DNA from: Argyresthia goedartella | Taxonomy: Eukaryota; Arthropoda; Insecta; Lepidoptera; Argyresthiidae | DNA: 64,000 nucleotides | Assembly: GCA_949825045.1 (NCBI GenBank) | Contig: OX463815.1 | Coordinates: 32,231,356 to 32,295,355, forward strand | Reading direction: 5' to 3' | Shown here: positions 10,057 through 21,592 of the stretch, piece after piece | How the letters are laid out: each line of letters starts with the position of its first letter | Position numbering within the stretch: position 1 is the stretch's first letter | The notes under the pieces: model-generated | The model's database searches: none | Told to the model about the DNA's origin: nothing | The model's input: the letters and a program-made list of their open reading frames with translations, nothing else | Program-made: the position numbers and the translations under genes

Positions 10057-10890
10057 AAACAAGGTTTTAATAGGGTAAAGTAAAACTAAAACAGGTCACA
10101 CCTTTAACCAATACAGGCAGCATGTCAAAGGAGGCGTAATTGTCTATTAACAGAAATTAACCAAACCAATACTAACAGGTTGTACTGCCTTTGTTTACGA
10201 TAGGGCAACCGCGTACGCTACACACCACATTTGAATTAGGGCTTTCATTTCTCCGAATCCTCGTCACTACAGGATTAAGTGACGAGGGTTTGGCGGGTGT
10301 CAATGTAACTGATTGCCCAGGTTTAACCTGTCTATCTACCTATTTGATTAAAATATCAATATCAATCATACTTATGTGTAGGTGGGTGCTATAAGTCCAC
10401 GGGTAAAGGTGAGACGATAGCGGGTTAAATTGAAAACCGAACAGCTTCCTGGGTCTGTTTGAAACTCTAACCGTCTTATAAATAAACATAGACTAGCACA
10501 GTAGTAACTTTACTCCAAGTATTAGGCCAGTATTAAGGAAAATCATTATTAATAAACGTGGTGTCAGGATTGAGTAGCACTAATCCGACTCTACTCTCGG
10601 ACCAACAGTTACACCTCGTCGCTACCTAGTTTAGCGATGGAGTAAGGACAGACTAGTGTGATATATGGCGTAATTTGACATTTGTAACTTTTTTTCAAAA
10701 GGCCATTTTGAATGTTTCTATTATTGTTGTTTTATTCTCTGGTTTTGCTTCGGAGTTTCATTCATAGTTTGTGTAATTTTGGTTTTGAAAAGGTTTTGGT
10801 TGTACTAATTAATCTAATTCTTTGTTTTTTGTAAATAATATTTCAAAATCGTAGCGGGTTTCATAGTTTGTGGTGATAATTGAATAGTAC
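10057..10890. other. No gene seen
   Basis: AT-rich sequence without a supportable ORF. One short inverted repeat (CCTCGTCAC/GTGACGAGG, around 10259-10287) is visible. If the acceptor at 10053/10054 is real, this is the 3' end of the first stan intron. Confidence 0.5.
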
Positions 10891-10896
10891 TATTAC

Positions 10897-11360
10897 TTGG
10901 ATGATTTGAGGTTACTGCAAGAATTTGAAAACAACACTGAACTCGAAGAAGCGGAATTTAAGTACAATTACAGGTTTTCCCGATCTACTGCCATGTTTAT
11001 AATCAACATGATTAAAAATTATTTATCTGGAGATGCTCTAGCATCCTCTAGGTGGTCGCATACCTCAACATATTTAAGTTTTGAGTGGGAGGTAGGTCAT
11101 AGAATGCTTATCGTAGTACATATTCAGTAGTTAATTACGAATTTTAATGTGATTGGGTTTATAGCTAGTTCTATGTTAAATTCTAAATTGTGATTTCAAC
11201 AGATTCAAGACGATGCAGGTGATATAAGCGGAATGAGTCAGCCTTCAATGTCGCTCATATGCAAGCAAGTTACTTTAGCATAATGGTACCACATATTGCT
11301 CAGTGGATTAAAATGCCACAAACTGATGTCCAGCTGAACAGTGTGATTGGTGGTTTTTAA
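10897..11360 (+). pseudogene. PIF/Harbinger transposase N-terminal remnant
   Basis: The first ORF gives LLQEFENNTELEEAEFKYNY and RFSRSTAMFIINMI, which resembles the helical N-terminus of Harbinger transposases. After a gap the frame resumes with DAGDISGMSQPSMSLICKQV, the conserved 'G(L/M)SQPTVS' block, and a third frame gives VPHIAQWIKMPQT. The three pieces are in different frames separated by stops, and no catalytic DDE residues follow. It is a decayed fragment on the plus strand. Confidence 0.65.
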
Positions 11361-11489
11361 GTTAATATTTAATGTACATTTAATTTTGAGTTTTTAGCAA
11401 TAAAGATATATAAAAAAAACTCGACTTTAAACTACATCAATTTCATTTATTATTAATTATTTAATTAGTACCTTCTGTACTAATGTAGT

Positions 11490-11752
11490 GACGCCCAGAA
11501 TGGCCGAGTCGGCAGTGACCCTGCCTGCGAAGCCAAGGGTCCCGGGTTCGAGTCCCGGTGGGGGCAAATATTTGTTTGATGAGGACGGATGTTTATACCC
11601 TAGTCATTGTTGTTTATCTATCTAAGTATAGTTTTTATGTATATAAGTATTGTCTAGCACCCAAGATACAGGGAATCCTAGTTTGGGGCTCAATGGGCTG
11701 GGGATCAATGTGTGTAAATAGTGTCCAAGGTATATTAATATTATTACTAACT
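11490..11752 (+). mobile_element. tRNA-derived SINE (family 1), full copy
   Basis: The head has an A box (tggccgagtcggc) and a B box (ggttcgagtcc at 11545-11555). The body contains 'gttgtttatctatctaagta' and 'caagatacagggaatcctag', and the tail 'gtgtccaaggtat' runs into att repeats. Other copies are at 14471, 14715, 29740, 34362, 41468 and 44876. The head is Leu/Ser-tRNA-like but has no complete cloverleaf. Confidence 0.85.
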
Positions 11753-12475
11753 AAAAACGGATGTCAATTTGTTTTTTTTTGGGTCTAACGGCCCTGGAAT
11801 TAGTCCTTTTAGACCATTTTTGCTTTTAAATAATTGGGGTTGCCATAGATCACCCGCTAATCCAAGCGTAAGGAATGCTTTGTTTTTCCAAGCTTACTCA
11901 TTGTTTATTAATAACAACTTTACACCAGACTTACTCCGAGTTAAACCTGAGAGTAACTACTCTGAGAGTAAGGAAGGATTAACAACAGAATAGAGTATTT
12001 TTATTAATAAGACGGTAAGGCATTATTGGCGCTGTTCAACACAAATAGGTTGAAGTGAAACTAAGAATGGGTGGAGTACAGTATAAACTGTAAACAACAG
12101 TATAGTAAGCGTTCATTCGCTGCCCGTGGCGAGTTTATGATGCATAATAAGGAGGCCTACTCCCATTTAGAAGCAGATGTCTGCCTCATTTCAACTTAAA
12201 TCTCTAAATTATATATTGTGATTTGTGTTTAAAACTGTATTTGTTTATTTTTTACAGTGATTCAACTATTGTAAACACTGTACACTTACAGTGGGTTATC
12301 TATCTATCTATCTAACTTGGGGTAGGTATGTCGAAAAAGGGGTTATGAATGAATCTCTGATAAACATATTACCCGGAATTGTATTCGAAATAATTATTCG
12401 AATTCTAACATTCAGGATATTACAAATAACTTAGGTAATTCAGAAATAGACCACGTTTGAAGCGCTTGCAGTCCC
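11753..12475. other. No gene seen
   Basis: AT-rich sequence with short ORFs of no recognisable family and a few simple repeats (tatc at 12300-12315). Confidence 0.5.
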
Positions 12476-12560
12476 GTCTATTTTTAGGGTACCGTACCTT
12501 AAAAGGAAAAAAGTAGCTGTCCATCTGTCTGTCCGTCGGTAACGACCATTTTTCTGTGGA
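12476..12560 (+). repeat. 5' fragment of the common lepidopteran dispersed repeat
   Basis: Contains 'ttttagggtaccgtacctta' followed by 'ctgtctgtccgtcgg', the opening of the family described at 3180-3605. It is truncated after about 85 bp. Confidence 0.5.
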
Positions 12561-12829
12561 ACGCGTTCAGGTTTCAAGTTGAAATTAATGTCAATTACTC
12601 AAGATTGTGATCTCTTAAAACTGTGAAAAATTAAACTTCTAGGGCAACGCAATAAAAATACAAATATAAATAAATTTGTGAGAAATAACTGCCATACCCA
12701 AAGCGGAATTCGCGATCGCGTCTAAAATGTATTTATTTGCCAAATAACATATTAAGTTTCTAAGTGATAAAGGCAAAGGACAACATTTAATAAATATAAT
12801 ATATTTATACATACAGAGTGTGAAATTTA

Positions 12830-14460
12830 TTTTATTTTTTTATTTTTATTTTATTAATTTAACAAAAATCCACAGCCGTTCAAATACAATAAACTTATAA
12901 GTAAACTTAGAATTGAGCCAATTAAGGATTTTACTATGTAGAACTTAAGATATAAAACACATTAATTTTTGAAATACTGTAGGTACAGTGGGTAATACAC
13001 AACAAGTTAGTGAAAGTGTGGGTGTAAGTGTTTGTGTGTGTGCATGTGTGTTTCGGGGGGGATCCAGTAGAGAAACACAAGCATGAAAGTTTATTAATTG
13101 GGAGTTCTGATAGTTAGGCATTCGCATACGGCTGGCGCAAAGAAGGTGAGTAATTTAGCTACGTTATCAGAATGAAGTAGGGGGGGGAGGGCTTACATGG
13201 GGCTGTTTCTAATGATAAATCAGAATCAGAATGAGACAGATTAAGTTTCATCCAGCAACTCAAGTGTAACTAATCGTTTAAATGCACCTTTTGAGTTGCT
13301 AAATGGATCAAGGTCCGGGAAACGTTTGTTATAAGATCTAGGAATCCTATGACATGTACTGTTAGAGGCATAATTAGTACGATCGGAGGGTACAAAAAAC
13401 ATTTTCGTGTGTCGTGTACGTTTCTTCGGGACAGCAAGGATCAGCATGTCTGTTACCAATCTAGGGCAGTCTAGTGCGCCGGAGCACACATCTTGTAGAA
13501 GTGACATGTCAGCCAGTACACGCCTATCTCTTAGTGGTAACATGCTAAACCGGTCACAAAACGCAGGGTAATCGGCGCGAGAATTCCGAGAGCGGTAGTT
13601 CAAAAATTTTAAAAACTTTTTTTGCATGTTTTCAATGGCAATATCATGTGTTGTGTAAAGTGGGTTCCAAATTGGACTGCAGTATTCGAGAACGCTTCGC
13701 ACGTAAGCGAAATAGACAATTTTAATACAAGTAGTGTCTGTAAATTCATTACACGTGCGAAAGAGAAAACCCAGATTTTGATAAGCTTTTTTGATAATAT
13801 GGTCAAAATGAGCTGAAAAGGTTAATTTTGAGTCGAGAATAACGCCCAGGTCTCGGACATTATTGCATTTATTTATTGCAGTGTTATTTAGCTTGTAGTC
13901 AAAGGAAATTGGATTGCTTTTTCTTGTGAATGTTATGTGTAAACATTTATTTGTGTTGACGCCAATACGGTTCTTGTAATAATAGGCAGTAAGTCTGTCG
14001 AGATCTTCTTGTAAAAGATGCAAATCATCGCTATTACGGACATTGATGTAAATTTTCGTATCATCGGCGTATAAGAGGAATTTGGCATGTTTAAAACATC
14101 CTGTGATGTCGTACAAATATGCTGCGTAGAGGAGGAGTCCCAACAAGGAGCCTTGAGGTACCCCTGAGGGTATGCCAATGTAATCCGACCGGAAACCACC
14201 AACAACTACGGCCTGCCTGCGGTTTGTTATGTAGGACTCAGTCCATCGAAGCAAATCACCCCGTATACCTGGTGAATGTAATTTACCGAGAAGGATGATA
14301 TGGTCCACTCGATCAAATGCCTTTTCGAAATCGGTATAGACCGCGTCAACCTGCCCATGAGAGGACATACCATGAAGGACGTCACTTATAAATCCATATC
14401 CATCCATCCAATCCATAATGTAGTATAATATATATAAATACGAGCGTTTACCAGATTCAT
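12830..14460 (-). mobile_element. 5'-truncated jockey-like non-LTR retrotransposon
   Basis: The RT reading frame runs uninterrupted from about 14421 to the stop at 13241 (about 394 codons). Visible RT blocks are AVYTDFEKAFDRVDH (first catalytic Asp), GIPSGVPQGSLLGLLLY (with P to L in the usual GPLLF) and FLLYADDTKIY with the catalytic YADD pair. A thumb region (LGVILDSKLTFSAHFDHIIK) and a C-terminal domain (YCSPIWNPLY...FCDRFSMLPLRDRR) follow. A 3' UTR with a CA-rich run leads to an A-rich tail at 12832-12860. The endonuclease, ORF1 and first RT blocks are missing. The open frame beyond 14421 is read-through into an adjacent SINE and is not part of the protein. Confidence 0.85.
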
Positions 14461-14470
14461 CATCTACATC

Positions 14471-14714
14471 ATGACGAGCAGAATGGCCGAGTCGGAAGTG
14501 ACCCTGCCTACGAAGCCAAGGGTCCCGGGTTCGAGTCTCGGTGGGGGCAAATATTGGTTTGATGAGAACGGATGTTTGTACCCTAGTCATGATTGTTTAT
14601 CTATCTAAGTATAATTTGTTATTTACTTAGATAGATAAACAACCATTTATCTATATAAGTATATGTATCGTTGTACCGTTGTTGTAACGTAGTACCCAAG
14701 ATACAGGGAATTCA
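14471..14714 (+). mobile_element. tRNA-derived SINE (family 1), tail-truncated
   Basis: Complete head (A box tggccgagtcgg, B box ggttcgagtc) and body up to 'caagatacagggaat', where it is cut by the next SINE. The middle contains a small local inversion-duplication of 'ttagatagataaacaacc'. Confidence 0.8.
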
Positions 14715-14999
14715 ACGACCGGTTTAGCCTAGCGGGGAGTGACCCTGCCTTCGAAGCTGACGGTCCTGAGTTCGTATCCCGGTAGGGGCAAATATTTGTG
14801 TGATATGCATGAATATTTGTTTCTTAGTCTTGGATATTTTCTATGTATTTACAAAAGTATTTATTTCTATTAAATATATCGTCGTTTAGTGCCTATAACT
14901 CAAGCCTTATTGAGCTTACTATGGGCCTAGTTTGGGTTTGGGGCTAGATCAATGTGTGTAAATAGTGTCCAAGGTATTATTATTATTATCATTATCATC
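14715..14999 (+). mobile_element. tRNA-derived SINE (family 1 variant)
   Basis: A divergent head ('gtttagcctagcggggagtg' then 'gagttcgtatccc') is joined to a body sharing 'ggcaaatatttg' and the tail 'atcaatgtgtgtaaatagtg' followed by att repeats. The body between 14800 and 14920 differs strongly from other family 1 copies, so this is a separate subfamily. Confidence 0.75.
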
Positions 15000-15160
15000 A
15001 GATTCATAGGCGAGAGTGAGTAACGAATTTTGATCTCTCTGTCAGACTTATTATTTTATTGTAGACAAATGTAGATATCTACCATAACCACATTCGTAAG
15101 TTGTCTGTACTCTGATTGTAGGGGCTCTTTATACACGGTTCTATATGTCATCGTATTGTC

Positions 15161-15352
15161 GACCTCTGTGGCGCAGCGGTTGTGGCTCTGTCTACCATGC
15201 GGGAGGTCCCGGGTTCGATCCCCGGCTGGGGGTAGAGAAAAAAAAACAGGTCTTGGATGTTTATATGTGTGTGACGTCGCTGTTTCTGGTCCCCACGACA
15301 CAGGGTATCCTAGTGTGGGGCCATAAGCAATGTATGTGCTTGTGTTTAAAGC
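15161..15352 (+). mobile_element. tRNA-derived SINE (family 2)
   Basis: The head has A box (tggcgcagcgg) and B box (ggttcgatccc), followed by an A-rich stretch, 'aggtcttggatgtttatatg' and 'tgtttctggtccccacgaca'. Copies on the minus strand are at 28455, 50848, 54727, 55480 and 62748. Confidence 0.85.
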
Positions 15353-15394
15353 TAAGGCCGTTTATGCTGCAGATTTGCTGAGGTTCTTCCCGCT

Positions 15395-15525
15395 GAGCTA
15401 GAATCATGAAATTTGGCACGAAGTCTTATAGAGCAAGTAAAGGAAACAATCCGAAAAACGTAATTTTACCGTTAAGTGCCGACCCTCGGTGCACAAGTCC
15501 GACTCGCACTTGGCCGTTTTTTTAT
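15395..15525 (+). repeat. 3' fragment of the common lepidopteran dispersed repeat
   Basis: Carries 'gctagaatcatgaaatttgg cacg', 'gagcaagtaaaggaaacaat' and the terminal 'cgactcgcacttggccg' followed by T's. Confidence 0.6.
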
Positions 15526-15529
15526 ATTC

Positions 15530-16998
15530 TTAAAATCTTTATAGCCAAATCGCAGTCTTTGACTAGTATACGATTTGAAGTAGGTGCCTTCATGTAAAGA
15601 CCGTTGCAGAAGACCCGACGGTAATATTACGAAAACGGGAGTTAAACGACTAGAGATATTGCCTCAACTTTGCAGTCCACAATTTATGGTTATGGTCAAT
15701 CTTCCTAGTCCACTCTAATATTGTAATATGCCATATCGCTGAAGCTACAGGATGCCATGTTAAGATTGATGACTACTACATCGAGGACGTGGTAAAATAT
15801 GGGTGTCAAGACGCTGGTATTTTGCGTGTTAGTTTCAAAACATTATTTATCCGTGTTACTACAAAAAATGTTACACATGGTTTAACCTAAAAGCAAACGT
15901 TAAATCCTATACATTTTTGTCTTTAAACAAGTGTTGAACAGGCGTTTATGTTTTTGTGGTAAGGCCTTATTTGATAAAGGAACTATACGAAGAAAAATAA
16001 AAGCTAAATCTCAAACTTGGTATTTTTTGGGATCTAAAAATCACATGGTATTCAACGAATAGTTTTAAGATATATTGAATAATATATCTTAAAACTATTC
16101 GTTGAAAAAGAAATATTCAGTGCTTTTTAAAAATGAATAAAAAACACACAGCGAAATGAACTTTATTTTAAGAAATGAGAAACTTTATGTGTTTGTCATG
16201 GTTTTTACATTAGGTCTTAAATATCTAAGTTCAGTTTCAAATGAATAAATAGTTATGCAAATGATGTAATCTTTACGCAACTTAATTTTTGATTTGTCGT
16301 ATATATTTTAAATTATTGGATATTTATATTAATTTAATTCATTTGTATTTATTTTGATTGTTATTAAACATAGTAGGCAATATATTACATATTAGGATAT
16401 GCTTATCCTCTTTGTATAGCCGTGATCTTTTTGGAAAAAACGGCAATCCAACTCAGGTCAGCCCAATAATTTTTGGAAGTTTAGTTAGTAATCAATTCTT
16501 TATCATTTAAATAGTCATAATCATCATAGTATATTTTATTCTAGTGATAGTATGTTTGAAGGCATATAAATGTGAGGTCTACATATAATTTGGCGATAAG
16601 TTGGATAATTAAATAGGTAGAAGAATAGCTACATAGAATACGCTATTCCTAAAAAGTGCGCAATTTTCTATTTTTAAATCTAGTTGCGGTCTTCTTGTTT
16701 GCAAAAATATTTTGTTATTAGCTGAACCCGCATTGTTTCACTGCACATACTTACTGGGTTGGCTGGAAGAGATTTCTTTTAGGAACAAGCCAGCCTTTGT
16801 ACATCTTATTTCCCACTGCGTAAATTGTTTTTACTGTTGTTTTATGCAATAAAGGATATAGTAATAATACAGCAAGCATGATTGCTTCCAGCCCATACTC
16901 AACTATGTAATGATTTTCCATACTTGTATATCTAACCATACGTCAATGGTAGCTATATAAAGGACAAAGTTTTGCCTTCTGAACGAATTAGGCATATA
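15530..16998. other. No gene seen; contains a perfect 26-bp palindrome
   Basis: AT-rich, no supportable ORF. Arms 16051-16076 and 16081-16106 are perfectly complementary around the four-base loop gaat (arm begins ttcaacgaatagttttaaga). Confidence 0.7.
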
Positions 16999-17189
16999 TT
17001 AAGAGCCTGGCCAGATGAGGCGTTTTGCGCGCGAGTCAACTCGCGCGCTTCATTTTATATTGCGTCCAGATACTGCGTTCTACGTGCGTATCTCGCTGGG
17101 AGGAATTCCTGGCCATTATATATATTATCATATATTAAACATGAACTCGGATACTGCGGTTGTGTGAGATGAGGCGTTCAGTCTGTCTG

Positions 17190-17537
17190 AAAACATATTG
17201 CGGTAAATCTCTAACAAACAAGAAAATAATTTTCAACTATCGCTTATCCAGGGCCCGGCGTTACATTGAATGTTGCTTTGGCATTATGGTAAATAAATGG
17301 AGAATATTTCATAGACCGTTGAATGTAGACATAGAGTTTGCATAAAACATCATCAAAGCATGCTGTGTTCTTCATAATTACGTAAGAATAAGGGATGGCT
17401 ATAGGTATGACCACACTCTGTACGGAACAACTCTGATTAATTTGAACAGTGAGACAGTGAGACCTAATGCGAGATCGCTGAATACTTATAATTTTGTTAA
17501 CGAAGGCAAACTCCCGTGGCAAGATAAAATGATATAA
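17190..17537 (+). pseudogene. Harbinger transposase C-terminal remnant (DDE_Tnp_4)
   Basis: The frame reads FNYRLSRARRYIECCFGIMV then NKWRIFHRPLNVDIEFA, stop, and after that stop in the same frame NIIKACCVLHNYVRIRDGYR and ends GKLPWQDKMI. The RARRYIE Glu is the third catalytic residue of Harbinger transposases. One in-frame TAA (17343-17345) and loss of everything upstream make it non-functional. Confidence 0.8.
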
Positions 17538-17601
17538 TTGATTTATGTAGTACCTATGTATGTACTCTAAGAAATAATATTATTAAATAAACTGTGTTAC
17601 G

Positions 17602-17790
17602 CTATTCTTTACCTAAAGTTTTATTTTTTTCTTCGGAATCACCAGCTTCACAAAAAAATTCGACTATTTCTTCCCAGTTCCTTCGTTTTATTGGTCTTTT
17701 CGCATAATCCGGTGATGCCATATCCCATAATGCTACTCTTTTTTCAACTTCGTCAATAAAAAGTTCCGTGTCGAAGTTATCACGCTCCAT
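17602..17790 (-). pseudogene. MADF/Myb-SANT-like protein fragment of Harbinger
   Basis: A 62-residue ORF whose FDTELFIDEVEKRVALWDMA and SPDYAKRPIKRRNWEEIVEF are the start of a MADF DNA-binding domain. Harbinger elements encode such a protein as partner of the transposase for end recognition. The N-terminus is whole (MERDNFDTE) and the C-terminal half of the domain is lost. It lies 65 bp from the end of the transposase remnant, in convergent orientation. Confidence 0.8.
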
Positions 17791-18715
17791 TTTGAACTAA
17801 ATACGTCCACTCGCCACGCACTCGCTCGCGCGTAAAACGGGCGAGTCGAGAGTCCCGCTCATTGCACGCGTTTTACGCGCGAGTGAGAAAACGCGCGGCA
17901 GCGTCTGGACTCCAGTATCTCGGAAACGCGCGAGTGCCTACGCGCGAGTGGACTCGCGCGTAGAACTCATCATATGGCCAGGCTCTTAAAGAGGTCTCAG
18001 GTGCGAGTGCTGACCTAGTTTTGCTTGTTATTCCAACTTAATTCTCCGTGTTAGGCGATACGAAAATATTAATATAAAAGGAATACGAATGAAAACTAAA
18101 GTGACAGTGTTAATTAATTACACATAAGCACAGAATAATAACTAGTAACTAGAAAGAAAAGACAGCGCAAACAATGCGCTCGACTCAGACTAAAATAAAG
18201 TAGCGGCAAAGCACATAAAAATGTTTAAAATGAAACTACCCTATTTCGTCAAAAATATTTTCAAGGAGAGATTACGAATACATAATATCTACATTTTGAA
18301 TGCAATTCCGCAATGAAATTAGTTAGGATGTCAGAATGAAAGGAAAAAATAAAATAATTTTAGAGGTATTTTCGTAATTAAATTCTATTTAAAAAAAAAC
18401 ATCCAATCGCGTTTTCCTTCAGTGACAATCATAATAAACTACTCATTAAACCTTAACCCGAAAATAAAATCTGTAGATGACATTATAGTGGAGTAAATGG
18501 ATTCGAAAAATACGTATTTTTTTTACGTATCACCTTAAGGATGCCTTTCTATGGTAAATATTAGGGCACAATACCCCCAGCAAAATGGCGGATCAAAGCC
18601 AATGACGTAATGACGACAGTCATCTTTAGGGCTCCATTAACTGTCGTATCAGGCTTTTAGTAGTATCAGATAAATAACAAATTTTGTAATAGTAAAAATA
18701 ACGAAGAGGCCCATT

Positions 18716-18930
18716 AATGTCCCCGCCGAGGGTCACAGGCCTTTAAACGTAAGAATGGGTGAGAAGAGATTGAGCCGTAGATACTCCACCCACCATGCTG
18801 GCTCAATGCGGGTTGATGGAGGGGTAACGAGCTATTGGCCACCCCGCCCGACTCTCAACAGAAGTTATCTAGCTGCTATATTAAGGCCTCTGACACAGCT
18901 TTGCGGCTACTGCAATAGTAGCCGGGACCA
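18716..18930 (-). mobile_element. Headless SINE (family 3) fragment
   Basis: Shares 'cccattaatgtcccc' and the 'ccaccatgctggctcaatgc' block with the SINE at 1690-1990 but in the opposite orientation and without a tRNA head. Confidence 0.55.
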
Positions 18931-18936
18931 AAGTCA

Positions 18937-19180
18937 AACATATACATTTACATATACTTAGCAAACGTCATTTTTTGCCTCTTCTCTACATTGGAGTACT
19001 GCGGGAGAAGTAGGGCGTAGAAACTCGCACAGATTGATTTTTAGATCTCTTTTAAAAATTGGTTGAGCTTAACTAATACAAATATGAAAAAATTAATCAA
19101 TATGATTAATAAGCAGGAATAAATAATTACAACATTATTAACAGCAAGGTCTGTGTTGAGCTAGATTAACTCCGTACAGT
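18937..19180 (-). mobile_element. 3' end of a non-LTR retrotransposon (same family as 23012-24050)
   Basis: Matches the 3' untranslated region of the LINE at 23 kb almost base for base ('cttagcaaacgtcattttttgcc', 'taataagcaggaataaataa', 'aacagcaaggtctgtgttga') and stops where coding would begin. It is a severely 5'-truncated insertion. Confidence 0.8.
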
Positions 19181-19739
19181 GTCATACAGTGCCTACAGCT
19201 TAATACGGAAACGACCGAAACACTTGCCACATAGAAACGGACACCCATCCAGTAGACGTCTCGTCCAGATGTTGATACCCGCTTGATCGTTTCCGATGTG
19301 CGAACACCGCTAGGCCACGCACGCTTCATATGATGGATGGAATGGAACCACAGATAATTTAACTGGTTCGTAATTACATCAATGCCCACCTTAACTGCAC
19401 CTTTACCGAATCCCGTAATGAGTAATCGCGATTTTGCTTCTTATGCCATGGTGATAAAATTAATAACCTTAAGGTTAAGGCTCAGTTACACAAGGGGAGA
19501 AAATATCCCCCAACATGTCGCGCAGCGCAATCTACGTAGCATGTGATGTCATGTTGCAGCGACAAAGTTATGCGACTTAGTATATAAACATACAGTATGT
19601 AAAAGCACATACAAATATTCCCGATATCTCCGATATTCTCAAATATGAATCTGCATATTTCATCGAGCAGAGTTTTATTCACATATGTACTTAGATTCAG
19701 GTCAGTGTGAGCTAGCTATAGCTTTTTTATTGTAGCGTA

Positions 19740-19905
19740 AGATTTTATTGGTCACCTAATAAATGGGCTTATTATCACCTTATAAATCAAATTGTATCAC
19801 TAAATATAGTAAAATTGGTCACCTAGTTTTAATTAAAAAATCATCGATAAACAATGTTAGTCATGAAATTCTTATATTGGTCACCTAAATAGTGGAACTA
19901 ACCTA
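19740..19905. repeat. Short repeat with three TTGGTCACCTA motifs
   Basis: The motif attggtcaccta occurs at about 19747, 19815 and 19877, spaced 60-70 bp apart in AT-rich DNA. The arrangement resembles subterminal repeats of a small DNA element, but no terminal inverted repeat is evident. Confidence 0.45.
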
Positions 19906-19947
19906 ACGGGTTTCACCAAACAATTACAAATTGATAACCAATTGAGG

Positions 19948-20358
19948 GTTTTTAGGGTTCCATATCCGAAGGGTGCCCAACGGGACCCTATTACTAAGCC
20001 TCCGCTGTCCGTCCGTCCGTCTGTCACCACCAGGCTGTATCTCATTTTATGACAGACAGATGAAATTTTCACAGATGATGTAACTATTGCTGTTGCCGCT
20101 ATAACAACAAATACTAAAAAACAGAGTAATATGAATATTAAAGGGGCTCCATAGGTACAACAATTCTTTCAATACCACATACAAACTTATGAATGCACCT
20201 GGTTACGTACATGAAGTGTGAAAGTAGCCGCAACAATAACTTTGTAACAACATTTTGCTATGTAAAATCCAAACTATTCACTCCACACCAACCCTACCAT
20301 TGTACGGTGGTACGTAACCCTTCGTGCGCGAGTATGACTCGCACTTGACCGTTTTTTT
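19948..20358 (+). repeat. Common lepidopteran dispersed repeat, near-complete copy
   Basis: Begins 'ttttagggttccatatccga agggtgccc', continues 'ctaagcctccgctgtccgtc', 'gttgccgctataacaacaaa', and ends 'cgcgagtatgactcgcacttg' followed by T's. About 410 bp and non-coding. Confidence 0.7.
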
Positions 20359-20599
20359 TTTACCCTAGCCGTATTGTTTGGCGTACAGTTGTTTTTTATG
20401 GTTGAAATTTGCGAGCAGTTGATTGAGTATATTATTTTTTAATATTTTTACTTAGAGCTGAAAGAACTGATATTGAACTGAAATTTTAAAATCTTGAAAG
20501 ATATCAGTTTACGTTGATTTATGAGGTCTAGAAAGCTCCATCGTCGATATATTTTTTGAATATGTAAGCAAAGTGTATATAATATAATCAAACAGAATA

Positions 20600-21592
20600 G
20601 TTCAATAGTATTTATTCATAAACAATAGTACAATTGTGTCTGAAATACATCGATTAAAACTAAAATATTATTTAAATGGTAAAACAATTCTATACAAGTG
20701 AAATCATTATAAGCCAGAAATATAATAAAATGTAACTTAATTGAAATTAAATTAAATAATGGTAGACAAACAAAATAACAAAACACTTTGACATGTCAAA
20801 ATAAATTATTCAATACAAATACACATAACATACCTGGCATAACAGTCATGCGCATGTCACAATAAATAAATAAATTCATAAACACAAGGAATAAAATATC
20901 ATGTCATAAATAAAAATTGTATAATGTTATTTTGATTGATTGCAGAATTCGTCAATACTGTATGGACTCATTTCCAATAAGAATGTTCTTAGCTTGTCCT
21001 TAAAACTGCTGTGCGTAACCATGAGCTTAAGCTCTGTCGGGAGCTGGTTAAATAACCTGAGTGACTGATAACCCGCTGAATGTCTTGCTACTTCTAACCT
21101 AGGTGCAGATACTTTCGAAAAGTCCTTTCTACGCGAATTCTCTCGTGTATGTCGCTGTTCCTGGTTTTCTATTTTGTGAATATTCTTAACTAGAACATCC
21201 ATCAGCACAAGCAAGTAAAGCGCCGGAACTGTCAGTATACCCAACCTGATGAAGTGCGGCCTGCATGATTCCGTCTGTTGGATACGAGCTATCGTGCGGA
21301 TTGCCCTTTTATGTAACACGAATGCTTTTAAAATATTATATTCATAGCTATTTCCCCACAACTTGATGCTATAGCGCAACTTGGACTCAACCAGAGCATA
21401 ATAAACCATTTTCAGGTGTCCTTCAGTTACTACGTCCCTAAGACTTCTCAGGGCATAGCACGCTGAGCCAATACTACCTTCCAGGGCAGTAAGGTCGGGC
21501 TTCCAGTTGAGAGAGGCATCAATATTAACACCCAAAAACCTAACTACATTGATACAATTACGAAACCAATGACTTTCACTCATATACCCCAC
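20600..21592 (-). mobile_element. 5'-truncated non-LTR retrotransposon, RT C-terminal part
   Basis: A 221-codon ORF (21592-20927) is followed by an AT-rich 3' region. It carries VRFLGVNIDASLNWKPDLTA (thumb region), YYALVESKLRYSIKLWGNS, HKRAIRTIARIQQTESCRPH and SAGYQSLRLFNQLPTELKLM, all typical of the end of jockey/CR1-type polymerases. The catalytic YADD region is absent. No stop interrupts the remaining part. It is related to, but clearly different from, the element at 23-24 kb. Confidence 0.75.

Larger units (their letters stand above)
17003..17985. mobile_element. Deleted PIF/Harbinger transposon
   Basis: A 983-bp element with terminal inverted repeats GAGCCTGGCCA, flanked on both sides by TTAA (16999-17002, 17986-17989), which contains the TTA/TAA target of this superfamily. 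Subterminal zones on both sides are packed with CGCGCGAGT motifs. It retains the 3' part of a transposase gene (plus strand) and the 5' part of a MADF gene (minus strand), arranged convergently as in complete Harbingers. The transposase catalytic core before its last acidic residue is deleted. Confidence 0.85.

Noticed and set aside
11490..11565. Candidate tRNA genes at each SINE head (also at 14471, 15161, 29740 and reverse copies)
   Set aside because: A and B boxes are present, but the heads do not fold as full tRNAs, and each is followed by the same SINE body, so they are retroposons.
13241..14590. Single 449-codon protein
   Set aside because: The first 55 or so codons are read-through from the adjacent SINE; only the part from about 14421 is reverse transcriptase.
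17003..17985. piggyBac element suggested by TTAA flanks
   Set aside because: The coding remnants are DDE_Tnp_4 and MADF, which identify Harbinger; TTAA is compatible with its TTA/TAA target.
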